64,000 bases of DNA, from NCBI RefSeq assembly GCF_050176255.1, contig NZ_JBFXIE010000002.1. One strand, 5' to 3'. Positions 25,211-34,778 of this stretch are shown here, piece by piece. The notes under the pieces were generated by a model. That model worked only from the letters and a program-made list of their open reading frames with translations. It was not told where the DNA came from and made no database searches. Each line of letters begins with the position of its first letter. Positions within the stretch are counted from its first letter, which is position 1. This DNA is from JBFXIE01 sp050176255 (lineage in GTDB: Bacteria > Pseudomonadota > Gammaproteobacteria > Burkholderiales > Burkholderiaceae_C). A program made the translations under genes and the position numbers.

Positions 25211-26137
25211 TCAATGCGACCGACGCACCACCATGTCAGCCAACGCCGCCAGGGCCCGCGCGTCCGTCAAGCCGCTGGCCGCCAGTGCCTGCAGCGCCTG
25301 GGCATGCAGCGCATCGGCATAGGCCCGGGCAGCCTGCAGCCCCATCAGCGAGACATAGGTGGGCTTGTCACTGGCAGCATCCTTGCCGGCGGTCTTGCCC
25401 AGCGTGGCCGAATCCTGGGTGACATCCAGCACATCATCGACCACCTGGAAAGCCAGCCCCATCGCCGCCCCGTAGTCGGTCAGCGCCCGTAGCGCAGCCT
25501 CTGACGGCTGGCCACAGGCCGCGCCCATCACCACGCTGGCCTGCAGCAGCGCGCCGGTCTTGAGGCGGTGCATCTGGCGCAACTGGTCTTCCGACAGCTG
25601 CAAGCCCACGCTGGCCAGATCGATGGCCTGCCCGCCGGCCATACCGTCAGCACCGGCGGCCCGGGCCAGCTCGCGGCACAGTTGCGCCTGCATGGCGGGG
25701 GCCACGCCGTCATCGGGCGTGAGCAGCTCAAAGGCCAGCGCCTGCAGCGCATCGCCCGCCAGCAGCGCGCGGGCCTCGCCAAAACGCACATGCACCGTGG
25801 GCTTGCCGCGACGCATCACGTCGTTGTCCATGCAGGGCATGTCGTCATGCACCAGCGAGTAGGCGTGGATCAGCTCCACCGCGCAGGCGGCACGCAAGGC
25901 CGCCTCGGGCTGCCCTCCCACGGCCTGGCAGGCGGCCAGTACCAGCAGCGGGCGCAGGCGCTTGCCGCCGTCCAGCACCGCATAGCGCATGGCCTCGCCC
26001 AGACCGGCCGGTGCGTCGTGGCACACCCAGCGCGACAGGGCATCCTCCACCCGCGCCAGCTCGGCGCGCATCCAGCCCTGGAAGTCAAACCCGGGCGTGG
26101 CCTCAGACACGGGCGCGGCCGACATGGCGGGCATCAT
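25211..26137 (-). CDS. ispA: Geranyl/farnesyl diphosphate synthase
   Basis: 308 aa. Chain elongation of isoprenoid diphosphates to C15. First Asp-rich motif: [12 protein letters not shown]; second: [20 protein letters not shown] is the isopentenyl-diphosphate site. ATG 26137 overlaps the xseB stop as ATGA; ATG 26134 and 26125 are alternatives. The order xseB-ispA-dxs is a well-known gene cluster. Confidence 0.96.
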   Translation of the reverse strand: MMPAMSAAPVSEATPGFDFQGWMRAELARVEDALSRWVCHDAPAGLGEAMRYAVLDGGKRLRPLLVLAACQAVGGQPEAALRAACAVELIHAYSLVHDDMPCMDNDVMRRGKPTVHVRFGEARALLAGDALQALAFELLTPDDGVAPAMQAQLCRELARAAGADGMAGGQAIDLASVGLQLSEDQLRQMHRLKTGALLQASVVMGAACGQPSEAALRALTDYGAAMGLAFQVVDDVLDVTQDSATLGKTAGKDAASDKPTYVSLMGLQAARAYADALHAQALQALAASGLTDARALAALADMVVRRSH

Positions 26138-26376
26138 TCCTGCGCCCACGGCTGCAGCGCGCCTTCGTCGAGCACTTTGATCTGGTCCTGCACCGCCTCC
26201 AGCCGTGCGCGGCAAAAATTGAGCAGTACCGCGCCGCGCTGGTAACCGGCCAGCATCTGGTCCAGCGGCAACTGCCCGGACTCGATACGGCCCACCAGCT
26301 GCTCAAGCTCTTCCAGCGCCGCTTCGTAGCTGACAGGATCGGGCTGGGGTGTGGGGGCGGCGGATGCCTTGGGCAT
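26134..26376 (-). CDS. xseB: Exodeoxyribonuclease VII small subunit
   Basis: 80 aa. Small subunit that binds XseA to form the single-strand exonuclease. The diagnostic part is [20 protein letters not shown], then [18 protein letters not shown] short Ala/Pro linker precedes it. The ATG at 26376 gives the normal length. It is translationally coupled to ispA. Confidence 0.95.
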   Translation of the reverse strand: MPKASAAPTPQPDPVSYEAALEELEQLVGRIESGQLPLDQMLAGYQRGAVLLNFCRARLEAVQDQIKVLDEGALQPWAQE

Positions 26377-26539
26377 GGGTGGTAGGGCGCCTGGCGCGCA
26401 AGTCGAAACCGGCAATTTTAGGCGCATGGGGCATCGCCACAGCACGGGCAGGGCTGCAGCCCGCCCGCCCCGCGACCAGCACACAGATCCGCGCGGCAGG
26501 ACCCGGCACGTGAAGCACGATCAGGCAATACACATACAA

Positions 26540-26628
26540 CTGTCACGGAAATAACCCCACCGCCTACAATCCCATTCCTTCTTGACGAACCGGCTACAGA
26601 GTTTTTCCTCGGGCCGGTTTCGTTTTTT
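26540..26628 (+). promoter_or_regulatory. Leader of the Rieske gene with terminator-like hairpin
   Basis: 26377-26683 has no gene. A weak promoter (CTGTCA at 26540-26545, 19-base spacer, TACAAT at 26565-26570) is followed by ACGAACCGGC (26585-26594) pairing with GCCGGTTTCGT (26613-26623), one bulge, then T6 at 26623-26628. The hairpin lies before the start at 26684, so it could be an attenuator. It could also be a terminator of something upstream, but no plus-strand gene ends here. Another small hairpin, CTCCC/GGGAG, is near 26650. Confidence 0.45.
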
Positions 26629-26683
26629 ACAGCCCCGTGCATACACGCACCTCCCTGTGGGGAGTCTTTAGGTCAGGTCACCC

Positions 26684-27823
26684 ATGTCTGATTTAAGTCT
26701 TCAACTGCAGCAGGCCGCAAGCCAACTACCAGTTTCCAGTTACTTTGACGAGGCGCTGTTGCAGCGCGAGCTGGAGGCCATCTTCCAGCAAGGGCCCCGC
26801 TACGTGGGGCACCAACTCGCCGTTCCCGAGGTGGGAGATTACTTCGCCCTGCCCCAGGAAAAGGAAGGCCGCGCGCTGGTGCGCAACGCCCAGGGGCAGG
26901 TGGAGCTGGTCTCCAACATCTGCCGCCACCGCCAGGCGGTGATGCTCAAGGGCCGTGGCAACCTGCGCACGCAGGGCAAGGGACATGCGGGCGGCAACAT
27001 CGTGTGCCCGATTCACCGCTGGACGTATTCCAGCAGCGGCGAGCTGCTGGGCGCGCCGCACTTCGCGCACGACCCCTGCCTGAACCTCAACAACTACAAG
27101 CTGCGCGAGCACAACGGCCTTCTGTTCGAGGACAACGGCCGCGACATCGCCGCCGACCTGGCTGGCATGGGCCTGCAGCGCGAACTGTCTTTTGACGGCT
27201 TTGTGCTCGACCATGTTGAGTTGCACGAGTGCAACTACAACTGGAAGACCTTCATCGAGGTCTATCTGGAGGACTACCACGTCGGCCCCTTCCACCCCGG
27301 GCTGGGCAACTTCGTCACCTGTGACGACCTGCGGTGGGAGTTCGCCAAGGAGTATTCCGTGCAGACCGTGGGCGTGGCCTCCACCTTCGGCAAACCGGGC
27401 TCCGACGTGTACAAGAAGTGGCACGAGGTGCTGCTGCGCTACCAGGGCGGCAAGCTGCCCGAGCGCGGCGCGATCTGGCTGACCTACTACCCGCACATCA
27501 TGGTGGAGTGGTACCCGCATGTGCTCACCGTGTCCACGCTGCACCCGGTCAGCCCGACCAGGACGCTGAACATGGTGGAGTTCTACTACCCCGAAGAAAT
27601 CTGGGCCTTCGAGCGCGAATTTGTCGAGGCGCAGCGCGCCGCCTACATGGAAACCTGCATCGAAGACGACGAAATCGCCGAACGCATGGACGCCGGGCGC
27701 AAGGCGCTGATGGAGCGCGGCGACAACGAAGTCGGCCCCTACCAGAGCCCCATGGAGGACGGCATGCAGCACTTCCACGAGTGGTACCGCGCCCGCATGG
27801 GCACGGCCGTGCCGCAACGCTGA
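26684..27823 (+). CDS. Rieske-type aromatic-ring-hydroxylating oxygenase, alpha subunit
   Basis: 379 aa. The Rieske [2Fe-2S] ligands are C80-x-H82 and C108-x2-H111 (CRHRQ and CPIHRWTYSSSG). The C-terminal catalytic domain has the mononuclear-iron segment EVYLEDYHVGPFHPGL with two His, and a distal Asp probably in the EDDEI region. No small (beta) subunit or reductase gene is adjacent, so electrons must come from elsewhere. The substrate cannot be told. Start ATG 26684 follows the leader; AGGTCAGGTCACCC gives only a weak SD. Confidence 0.88.
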   Translation: MSDLSLQLQQAASQLPVSSYFDEALLQRELEAIFQQGPRYVGHQLAVPEVGDYFALPQEKEGRALVRNAQGQVELVSNICRHRQAVMLKGRGNLRTQGKGHAGGNIVCPIHRWTYSSSGELLGAPHFAHDPCLNLNNYKLREHNGLLFEDNGRDIAADLAGMGLQRELSFDGFVLDHVELHECNYNWKTFIEVYLEDYHVGPFHPGLGNFVTCDDLRWEFAKEYSVQTVGVASTFGKPGSDVYKKWHEVLLRYQGGKLPERGAIWLTYYPHIMVEWYPHVLTVSTLHPVSPTRTLNMVEFYYPEEIWAFEREFVEAQRAAYMETCIEDDEIAERMDAGRKALMERGDNEVGPYQSPMEDGMQHFHEWYRARMGTAVPQR

Positions 27824-27847
27824 GCAGACCTGTACCGCTCTCATTAC

Positions 27848-27890
27848 AATAGCTGCCGGCGCTTGTAACGCAAGCGCCGGCAGCTATTTT
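27848..27890 (+). terminator. Perfect hairpin (dispersed repeat copy 5) after the Rieske gene
   Basis: AATAGCTGCCGGCGCTTG (27848-27865) and its exact complement at 27871-27888 surround a 5-base loop, followed by TT. The arms contain the AATAGCTG and GCGCTT blocks of the dispersed repeat. It sits 25 bp after the Rieske stop and 24 bp before the next start, in terminator position. The T-run is short. Confidence 0.7.
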
Positions 27891-27913
27891 CACTTCAACC
27901 TTCCCCTTACGAC

Positions 27914-28825
27914 ATGCAAGCCCTCTGGATGGTGCTGGGCGCCTTTTTGTTTGCCAGCATGGGCGTGTGCATCAAGCTCGCCTCGGCGCACTTCAATGCC
28001 GCTGAACTGGTGTTCTACCGCGGCCTGATCGGCCTGGTGCTGACCTGGCTGCTGGCGCGCTCCCAGCAGGTGAGCCTGAGCACCCGCTACCCCGGCATGC
28101 ACGCCTGGCGCAGCCTGATTGGCGTGTCGGCGCTGGGCGCCTGGTTTTATGCGATTGGCCAGCTGCCCCTGGCCACGGCCATGACGCTCAACTACATGAG
28201 CAGCGTATGGATCGCCGCATTTTTTGTCGGCGGCGCACTGCTGGCCTGGCGTCCCTCGGCGGCCACGCCGCGCCCTGCACTGCAAGGCCCGCTGGTGCTG
28301 ACCGTGCTGGCCGGGTTTGCCGGCGTGGTCATGATGCTGCGCCCCAGCCTGGATCACAACCAGATGTTTGCCGGCCTCGTCGGCCTGCTCTCGGGCATGG
28401 CATCGGCCTTCGCCTACATGCAGGTGGTGGCGCTGTCGCGCGTGGGCGAGCCCGAAACGCGCACCGTGTTTTTCTTTGCCGTGGGCTCCGCCGTGGCGGG
28501 CGCGGCGGCCATGCTGGTGGTGGGCGCATCACCCTGGCCGGGCCTGCCGGCCCTGTGGCTGCTGCCGCTGGGCCTGTTTGCCACCGGCGGACAGCTGTGC
28601 ATGACGCGTGCCTACGCCAGCGCCAAGACACAGCGCGGCACGCTGGTAGTGGCCAATCTGCAGTATTCGGGCATCGTCTTTGCCAGCATCTACAGCGTGG
28701 CGCTGTTTGGCGACCGGCTGCCGCTGATCGCCTGGGCCGGCATGGCGCTGATCGTGGGCAGCGGCATCACCGCCACCGTGCTGCGCGCCCGCACGGCGCC
28801 GCGCACACCCGCCGAGGAGCACTGA
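27914..28825 (+). CDS. DMT-superfamily (EamA) transporter
   Basis: 303 aa. Ten hydrophobic helices in two EamA repeats of about 145 residues each (first MVLGAFLFASMGVCIKLAS; second GLLSGMASAFAYMQVVAL). Such proteins usually export or import small metabolites; the substrate is unknown. The start is ATG 27914 just after the hairpin. The sulfurtransferase gene follows after 60 bp. Confidence 0.9.
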   Translation: MQALWMVLGAFLFASMGVCIKLASAHFNAAELVFYRGLIGLVLTWLLARSQQVSLSTRYPGMHAWRSLIGVSALGAWFYAIGQLPLATAMTLNYMSSVWIAAFFVGGALLAWRPSAATPRPALQGPLVLTVLAGFAGVVMMLRPSLDHNQMFAGLVGLLSGMASAFAYMQVVALSRVGEPETRTVFFFAVGSAVAGAAAMLVVGASPWPGLPALWLLPLGLFATGGQLCMTRAYASAKTQRGTLVVANLQYSGIVFASIYSVALFGDRLPLIAWAGMALIVGSGITATVLRARTAPRTPAEEH

Positions 28826-28885
28826 CACTGCAGCGCGGGCAACACCGCCACAATGGCGCCTGATCCAACTGCCCATCTCCCCGCC

Positions 28886-29785
28886 ATGCCCTACACCACG
28901 CTGATCTCCGTCCCGCAACTGCAAGCCCTCATGCGCAGCGGCCAGCCTTTGATGGTGTTTGACTGCAGCTTCGACCTGGCCCAGCCCACTCTGGGTGCCA
29001 GCCAGTACCGCGAGGCCCACATCCCCGGCGCGCTGCACGCCGACCTGGATCGGCACCTGAGCGCACGGCACGGAGCGCCCGGCGCTCATGGCACGGTGAT
29101 GACATCGGCGGCAGACCTGCCCGCATCGGGCGGACGCCACCCGCTGCCCAGCCGCGAGCGCTTTGCCACATGGCTGTCGGGCGTCGGCTTTTCCAACGAC
29201 ATGCAGGCCGTGGTGTATGACCGCAACGGCGCCAACTACTGCGGCCGCCTGTGGTGGATGCTGCAATGGGCGGGTCACGACGCCGTGGCCGTGCTCGACG
29301 GCGGGCTGCAGGCCTGGCAGGCCGCTGGCGGCGCGCTGGCCAGCGGGGATGAAGCCACGCATTTCGCGTCCCACTTCGTCTTGCGCGAGCCGCTGCGCCG
29401 CTTGGTCAGCGTGCAGCAGGTGCATGACGCCCTGGGCCACAGCGCGCAGACTCTCATCGACGCACGCGGCGCACCGCGCTACCGCGGCGAGGTGGAGCCG
29501 CTGGACCCGGTGGCCGGCCACATCCCCGGCGCGCTCAACCGCCCCTTCAGCGACAACCTGGGCGCCGACGGCTGCTTCAAGAGTGCCGACCAGCTGCGCA
29601 CCGAATTCACCGCCGTGCTGCAAGGGCGCAACCCCGCCACCGTGGTGCACCACTGCGGCAGCGGCGTGAGTGCCATCCCCAACCTGCTGGCCATGGAGGT
29701 TGCCGGCCTGGGGCCCACGGCACTGTTTGCCGGCAGCTGGAGCGAATGGTGCAGCGACCCCGGCCGGCCCGTGGCGCGCGGCTGA
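28886..29785 (+). CDS. Two-domain sulfurtransferase (3-mercaptopyruvate/thiosulfate type)
   Basis: 299 aa. Two rhodanese domains: an inactive N-terminal one (about 8-140, FDCSFDLAQPTLG) and an active C-terminal one with the catalytic loop HHCGSGVSA. CGSGV(T/S)A is typical of 3-mercaptopyruvate sulfurtransferases, while thiosulfate types read CRKGVTA. It transfers sulfur to cyanide or thiol acceptors. The start MPYTTLISVPQL at 28886 is better than the upstream 28853 because it matches the family N-terminus. Confidence 0.9.
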   Translation: MPYTTLISVPQLQALMRSGQPLMVFDCSFDLAQPTLGASQYREAHIPGALHADLDRHLSARHGAPGAHGTVMTSAADLPASGGRHPLPSRERFATWLSGVGFSNDMQAVVYDRNGANYCGRLWWMLQWAGHDAVAVLDGGLQAWQAAGGALASGDEATHFASHFVLREPLRRLVSVQQVHDALGHSAQTLIDARGAPRYRGEVEPLDPVAGHIPGALNRPFSDNLGADGCFKSADQLRTEFTAVLQGRNPATVVHHCGSGVSAIPNLLAMEVAGLGPTALFAGSWSEWCSDPGRPVARG

Positions 29786-29820
29786 GTGAGGCGTCTGAGT
29801 TAAGCGGCTACCACCCACAA

Positions 29821-29849
29821 AAAAGCCGGTGTAGTTCACCGGCTTTTTT
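29821..29849. terminator. Bidirectional terminator between the sulfurtransferase and aldehyde dehydrogenase genes
   Basis: AAAAGCCGGTG (29821-29831), loop TAGTT, CACCGGCTTTT (29837-29847), flanked by A-run and T-run. It serves both convergent genes. Confidence 0.9.
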
Positions 29850-29850
29850 G

Positions 29851-29897
29851 CCTCTAGCCCTTGTAAATCAAGCGCCAATAGCTACTTTATTTGTAGC
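29851..29897 (-). repeat. Dispersed repeat copy 6, after the aldehyde dehydrogenase gene
   Basis: On minus: GCTACAAATAAAGTAGC, then TATTGGCGCTTGATTTAC, then AAGGGCTAGAGG. It lies between the terminator and the stop codon of the dehydrogenase gene. Confidence 0.8.
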
Positions 29898-29901
29898 AAA
29901 T

Positions 29902-31338
29902 TTACAGATTCGTGATCGAGATCGCGCGCGTGTTCAGGCAGGCCTCCAATGCCTCGGGGCCGCCCTCGGAGCCGTAGCCCGAATCCTTGATGCCGCCAAA
30001 CGGCAGCTCGGCCGACGGCGTGGCGGGCTGGTTGATCCACAGCATGCCCACCTCCACGCGCTGGCTCAGCACATGGGCGTTTTTCAGCGACCGCGTGAAC
30101 GCATAGCCCGCCAGCCCAAACGCCAGGCGGTTGGATTCGGCAATGGCGTCTTCGAGCTGCGTAAAGCCGCGCACCGCCGCCACGGGGCCGAAGGGCTCTT
30201 CGTTGAAGATGCGCGCCGACTGGGGCACGTCGTCCAGCACCGTGGGCGTGAAAAAGTTGCCCACGCTGCCGATGCGCTCGCCGCCGGTGCGCACGCTGGC
30301 GCCTTGCTGCACGGCGTCGCCCAGCAAGTCGGCCATGGCAGCCACGCGGCGCGGGTTGGCCAGCGGGCCCATCTGCGTGCCTTCCAGCAGGCCGTCGCCC
30401 ACCTTCAGACCCTCGGCATGGCGCGTAAGCGCGGCCACGAAGTCGGCGCGCACGCTCTCATGCACCAGAAAGCGCGTGGGCGAGATGCACACCTGCCCGG
30501 CGTTGCGGAACTTGGCGCCCGCAGAGGCCTTGACGGCCAGCTCGATGTCGGCGTCCTCGCACACGATCACCGGCGCGTGGCCGCCCAGCTCCATGGTCAC
30601 GCGCTTCATGTGCTGGCCTGCCAGCGCGGCCAGCTGCTTGCCCACCGGCGTGGAGCCGGTGAAGGTGACCTTGCGCACGATAGGGTGCGGAATCAGGTAG
30701 CTGGAGATTTCGGCAGGGTTGCCAAACACCAGGCCCACCACGCCGGCAGGCACGCCCGCATCGGCAAACGCGCGGATCAGCTCGGCCGGGCTGGCGGGCG
30801 TTTCCTCGGGCGCCTTGACCAGCACCGCGCAGCCCGCGGCCAGCGCCGCGCCCAGCTTGCGCACCACCTGGTTGATGGGAAAGTTCCAGGGCGTGAATGC
30901 TGCCACCACGCCCACAGGGTCTTTGACCACCAGCTGGCGCACGGCCAGGCTGCGGGACGGCACGATGCGGCCATAGACGCGCATGCCCTCGTCGGCAAAC
31001 CACTCGATGATGTCGGCCGCGGCCAGGGCCTCGATGCGCGCCTCGGCCAGGGGCTTGCCCTGCTCCTGCGTGAGGACGGCGGCAATGGCATCGGCACGCT
31101 CGCGCATCAGCGCAGCGGCGCGGCGCATGGTGCGTGCGCGCTCAAGTGCCGGCGTATCGCGCCAGACCTCAAAGCCTTTTTGCGCCGCGGCCAGGGCGCG
31201 GTCCAGGTCGGCAATGCCCGCGTGCGCCACCCGGCCGATCTGCTGGCCCGTGGCAGGGTTGACGACCGGCAGCGTTTTGCCGCTGGCGGCGTCTTGCCAC
31301 TGGCCGTCGATGAAAAGGCGTGTGTCGGGGTAGCTCAT
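29902..31338 (-). CDS. NAD(P)-dependent aldehyde dehydrogenase (succinate-/ketoglutarate-semialdehyde type)
   Basis: 478 aa. Oxidises an aldehyde to the acid. The catalytic Cys is in [14 protein letters not shown] and the general-base Glu in [22 protein letters not shown] binds the cofactor, and [20 protein letters not shown] is conserved in the GabD group. The VCISPTRF form of the active site is closer to ketoglutarate-semialdehyde dehydrogenases than to E. coli GabD, so the exact substrate is open. The start [14 protein letters not shown] at 31338 is used; the frame continues upstream without family similarity. Confidence 0.88.
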   Translation of the reverse strand: MSYPDTRLFIDGQWQDAASGKTLPVVNPATGQQIGRVAHAGIADLDRALAAAQKGFEVWRDTPALERARTMRRAAALMRERADAIAAVLTQEQGKPLAEARIEALAAADIIEWFADEGMRVYGRIVPSRSLAVRQLVVKDPVGVVAAFTPWNFPINQVVRKLGAALAAGCAVLVKAPEETPASPAELIRAFADAGVPAGVVGLVFGNPAEISSYLIPHPIVRKVTFTGSTPVGKQLAALAGQHMKRVTMELGGHAPVIVCEDADIELAVKASAGAKFRNAGQVCISPTRFLVHESVRADFVAALTRHAEGLKVGDGLLEGTQMGPLANPRRVAAMADLLGDAVQQGASVRTGGERIGSVGNFFTPTVLDDVPQSARIFNEEPFGPVAAVRGFTQLEDAIAESNRLAFGLAGYAFTRSLKNAHVLSQRVEVGMLWINQPATPSAELPFGGIKDSGYGSEGGPEALEACLNTRAISITNL

Positions 31339-31476
31339 CACAATGCTCCAGGTCGTTATGTCAAAACAGGACAGATGCCGTAGGCGGCCAGCAAGGCGCA
31401 GCGCTGACGGCCAACCGTCACTATAGAGGGCAAGGCCCGAAGGCACCGGGCAGGCATGCGCGTATGCTCGCCGCCC

Positions 31477-31746
31477 ATGACAGATCAACCAGGCACCCCG
31501 CCCGCATCCCCCGCACCGCAGCCTCGCAATCCGCTGCACGGCGTCACGCTGGAGGCGATGGTGGTGGCGCTGCAGCAGTACTTTGGCTGGGATGGCCTGG
31601 CCAGCCGCATCCCGGTGCGATGCTTTCAAAGCGACCCCAGCCTTGCCTCCAGCCTCAGGTTTTTACGCAAAACACCCTGGGCGCGCGCCAAGGTCGAAAG
31701 CCTGTACTTGTTCATGCTGCGCGAGCAGCGGCGCAATGCCGGGTAA
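31477..31746 (+). CDS. VF530-family (DUF2132) small protein
   Basis: 89 aa. The core [20 protein letters not shown] then RIPVRCFQ and [17 protein letters not shown] is the VF530 fold, a small helical domain suspected to bind DNA. The first 20 residues are Pro-rich. ATG 31477 is chosen over 31456. It is a single gene between two minus-strand genes. Confidence 0.85.
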   Translation: MTDQPGTPPASPAPQPRNPLHGVTLEAMVVALQQYFGWDGLASRIPVRCFQSDPSLASSLRFLRKTPWARAKVESLYLFMLREQRRNAG

Positions 31747-31778
31747 CGCCTGCACAGCATTGCGCTTGCCCGGCGCAA

Positions 31779-34349
31779 CTACTGCTGCGACGCAGGCGTG
31801 ACCTCGGCGCGGTAATGCCAGTAGCGCTGCGCGGCCTGGCGCTCGCAGTGCACGGCATGGGGCGCGTGCGACTGCCAGCGTACCGCGCCGCAATCAGGCG
31901 TCTGCACCAGTGTGCTGCCTTGCCGGCGGTAGCGCGCAGCCACCTCGGGCGCGGGATGGCCGAAGCGGTTGCGGTAGCCCGCCTGCACCAGAGCGATGCG
32001 CGGCTGCACGGCCTGCAAAAAGGCCTGGCCGGACGAGGTCTTGCTGCCGTGGTGCGGCGCCAACAGCACATCTGCCGCCAGGGGCGCACCGGCGTCCACC
32101 AGGGCCTGCTCCTGCGCCAGTTCGATGTCGCCCGCCAGCAGGGCTATTGCCCCTGCGCCAGTGCCTTCCTCGACCTTGCCTTTTTCGCCCTCACTGGCGG
32201 AAGCACCCGCCGCCGCAATGCGCAGCACACAGCTGGTGGCGTTGGTGTTGGCGCCGTATCTGGATGAAGCTGTACTGCCGCCGGGCGCGCCTTCGGTGGC
32301 AGGCGGTGACTGCGCCGGCGGCGGGTGCAGCACGTCGAAGTGCACGCCGTCCCAGCTCCAGCGCTGCCCCGCCGCGCAGGGCTGAACCGGGCGCAGCGCC
32401 TGCAGCGCATGATCGGCCGCAATCGAGCCCAGCAGCTGCGCCTGGGGTTGCTGCGCCAGCACGGCTGCGGCGCCGCCGGTGTGGTCGCTGTCGCGGTGGC
32501 TCAGCACCAGCAGATCCAGCCGCTCGCCCAAAGCGCGCAGCAGGGGGACCAGCACGCGCTCGCCCGCGTTGCTGTCCTGGTGGTAGCGGGGGCCGGCGTC
32601 GTACAGCAGCGCATGGTGGGCGGTGCGCACCAGCACGGCCTGGCCCTGGCCCACGTCGGCCGCCAGCAGTTCAAACTGCCCCGGCGGCGGGCGCGGCGGC
32701 TGCCACCACAGCGCGGGCAGCAGCAGCGGCAAGCCCAAGGCGCGCACACCCCAGGGCAAGCGCAGCGCCAGCAGCGTGCCGCCGGCCACGGCCGCCACGC
32801 CCGCCCACAGCGGCGCCAGAGGCAGGCTGATCTGCGCCCAGGGCCAGGCGGCCAGCCACTGCAGCAGCACCGACAAACCCTGCACGCACCAGGCCGCCGC
32901 CTGCCACAGCGGCGCCCACAGCACGCCCAGCAGCGCCAGCGGCGTGACCACCAGCGTAGTCCACGGAATGGCCACCAGATTGGCCAGCAACCCCACGACG
33001 GACACCTGCCCGAACAGCAGCAGCGTGAGCGGCGTCAGCGCCAGCGTCACCACCCACTGCTCGCGCAGCAGTGCATAAAAATGGCCTCTTGCGCCCGCAG
33101 GACGTACGCTAGCAGCTCCTGAATCAGTAGCAAACAGCACCGCCACGGCCACAAAGCTCAGCCAGAACCCCGGCTGCAGCAGGGCCCAGGGGTCGGCCGC
33201 CAGCACCACCGCGCAGGCCAGCAGCCACACCTGCGGCCAGGGCCAGTGCCGCCCCGACAGGCGCAGCAGCGCCACCGTGGCCAGCATGCACACTGTGCGC
33301 TGCGCAGGCACACCCCAGCCGCTGAAAAGAGCGTAGGCGCCAGCCAGCAGCACGCCGCCCGCCAGCGCTGCCGTGGGCGCGGGCACGGCCAGGCACAGCC
33401 GTGGCGACAGGCGCCAGGCCCGGCCCAGCGCCGCAACCGTCAGCCAGGCAAACAGCGTGATATGCAGGCCCGAAATGCTCATCAGGTGGGCCACGCCCGT
33501 GGCGCGGAACACGTCCCAGTCGGCCCGATCGATGGCGCGCTGGTCGCCAGTGACCAGCGCCATCACCACGCCGGCAGCGCGCTGGCGGGCTGCATCCGGG
33601 GCGCCGCCGTGGGCAGGGTCGGCCAGCGTGCGGGCGATGGCATCGCGCACGCGCTGGCGCAGCTGCTCGACAAGGTGGCGCCAGGTGGCGCCCAGCCGCT
33701 GTGGCGGGCCGTGCTGGGCGTCCAGCCGCGCGCTGGTGCGCACGTAGCCGGTGGCCTGCACGCCCTGCTCCCACAGCCACAGCTCATAGTCAAAGCCATG
33801 CGGGTTGCGCGCGCCGTGCGGGGCCTTCAGGCGCACGGTCAGGCGCCAGCGCTCTCCCGCGCGCACGGCGGGCGGCGGCGTCAGCTCGCCTTCGTGCTGA
33901 CCCCGCGCGTACCAGGTCAGGTCGATCAACGGCGGCACGCGCACGGGGGCGCCCTGCAACTGCGCGGACTCCACCTGCAGCCGCAGGCGCAGGCCGGTTT
34001 CGCGCTCTTGCGGCATGGCGGCCACCACGCCAGTCACGCGCAGATCCTGCCCTTGCAGCGTTGGCGCCAGTGCCCCGGCCAGGAACACGCCGGCGCGCAA
34101 GCCGCACAGGCCAAAGGCTGCAGCCGCCGCCAACAGCCATGCCAGCGCGCGCCAGTGAGGCTGCCGCCAAGCCACCCAGGCGCCGGCCAGCGCCAGTGCC
34201 AGCGTGCCCGCATAGGCCGGCAAAGGCCACAGCGCGGCTTGCTGCAGCTGCAGCGCCGTGCCCAGCAGCCAGCCGGTCAGCACGGCAGGCAGGCGCCAGA
34301 CCGTGCGCGGCAGGATGGGCGCAGACGCCGGGGCGCTCACGCGTGCCAT
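31779..34349 (-). CDS. comEC: ComEC/Rec2 DNA-uptake channel
   Basis: 856 aa. Inner-membrane channel for single-stranded DNA in natural competence. It has an N-terminal OB-like soluble segment (DUF4131, about 60-220), a multi-helix competence domain (with ATGVAHLMSISGLHITLFAW) and a C-terminal metallo-beta-lactamase-like domain. The last has LVLSHRDSDHTGGAAAVL and APHHGSKTSSGQAFL. Dispersed repeat copy 7 is inside the membrane domain without breaking the frame. It shows that the DNA-uptake gene is intact; whether the cell is competent is not shown. Confidence 0.95.
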   Translation of the reverse strand: MARVSAPASAPILPRTVWRLPAVLTGWLLGTALQLQQAALWPLPAYAGTLALALAGAWVAWRQPHWRALAWLLAAAAAFGLCGLRAGVFLAGALAPTLQGQDLRVTGVVAAMPQERETGLRLRLQVESAQLQGAPVRVPPLIDLTWYARGQHEGELTPPPAVRAGERWRLTVRLKAPHGARNPHGFDYELWLWEQGVQATGYVRTSARLDAQHGPPQRLGATWRHLVEQLRQRVRDAIARTLADPAHGGAPDAARQRAAGVVMALVTGDQRAIDRADWDVFRATGVAHLMSISGLHITLFAWLTVAALGRAWRLSPRLCLAVPAPTAALAGGVLLAGAYALFSGWGVPAQRTVCMLATVALLRLSGRHWPWPQVWLLACAVVLAADPWALLQPGFWLSFVAVAVLFATDSGAASVRPAGARGHFYALLREQWVVTLALTPLTLLLFGQVSVVGLLANLVAIPWTTLVVTPLALLGVLWAPLWQAAAWCVQGLSVLLQWLAAWPWAQISLPLAPLWAGVAAVAGGTLLALRLPWGVRALGLPLLLPALWWQPPRPPPGQFELLAADVGQGQAVLVRTAHHALLYDAGPRYHQDSNAGERVLVPLLRALGERLDLLVLSHRDSDHTGGAAAVLAQQPQAQLLGSIAADHALQALRPVQPCAAGQRWSWDGVHFDVLHPPPAQSPPATEGAPGGSTASSRYGANTNATSCVLRIAAAGASASEGEKGKVEEGTGAGAIALLAGDIELAQEQALVDAGAPLAADVLLAPHHGSKTSSGQAFLQAVQPRIALVQAGYRNRFGHPAPEVAARYRRQGSTLVQTPDCGAVRWQSHAPHAVHCERQAAQRYWHYRAEVTPASQQ
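33078..33131 (-). repeat. Dispersed repeat copy 7, inside comEC
   Basis: On minus: GCTACTGATTCAGGAGC, then TGCTAGCG, a diverged middle, and GCAAGAGGCCATTTTT. It codes for ATDSGAASVRPAGARGH of ComEC, in a loop between membrane helices. Confidence 0.65.
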
Positions 34350-34373
34350 TGCTGCGGGCGGAGCCGGGGCTGC

Positions 34374-34700
34374 TCAGGGGCAGAAGATGTCGCGCAGCGC
34401 AGCGATCAGCCTGATGACTCTGGGATCATCAATGCGGTAGTGCAGCGTCTGCGCTTCGCGGCGGTAGGTCACCAGGCCTTCCTCGCGCATGCGGGCCAGG
34501 TGCTGCGACAAGGCCGAAGGGCTCAGGCCGACCACCTCATTGAGAGCTCCGACGGTCATCTCGCCGTACTCGATCAACAGGCACAGCACCAGCAGGCGGC
34601 TGGGGTTGCCCACGGCCTGCAGCAGTTCGGATGCCTGCACGGCGCTTTCCTGCAGCTGTTGCAGGGCGAGCGTGCTGGGAAGCATGGTTTCAGCTGGCAT
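34374..34700 (-). CDS. ArsR-family regulator, BigR/SqrR-like thiol sensor
   Basis: 108 aa. Winged HTH of the ArsR family (AVGNPSRLLVLCLL, LSPSALSQHLARMREEGLV, LHYRIDD). Cys40 in the second helix and Cys107 near the end match the spacing of the two cysteines that form a polysulfide link in BigR and SqrR, and no metal-binding CxC motif is seen. It is divergent from a sulfide:quinone oxidoreductase-like gene, so it probably represses that operon until persulfide is present. This role is inference from family and position. Confidence 0.82.
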   Translation of the reverse strand: MPAETMLPSTLALQQLQESAVQASELLQAVGNPSRLLVLCLLIEYGEMTVGALNEVVGLSPSALSQHLARMREEGLVTYRREAQTLHYRIDDPRVIRLIAALRDIFCP

Positions 34701-34708
34701 GGTGTTTG

Positions 34709-34745
34709 TAAATTTCGTTATTTACTAAATTTAGGCTAATCTAAA
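34709..34745. promoter_or_regulatory. AT-rich operator between the regulator and the sulfide oxidoreductase gene
   Basis: TAAATTT (34709-34715) and AAATTTA (34727-34733) form an inverted repeat; TTTAG (34730-34734) and CTAAA (34741-34745) form a second, overlapping one. The divergent gap is only 78 bp. BigR-type repressors bind AT-rich palindromes that overlap the -10 region, so this is the likely site. Confidence 0.55.
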
Positions 34746-34778
34746 AAAAAGAGACAACTTCTGAAGGGAATCCGCGCC

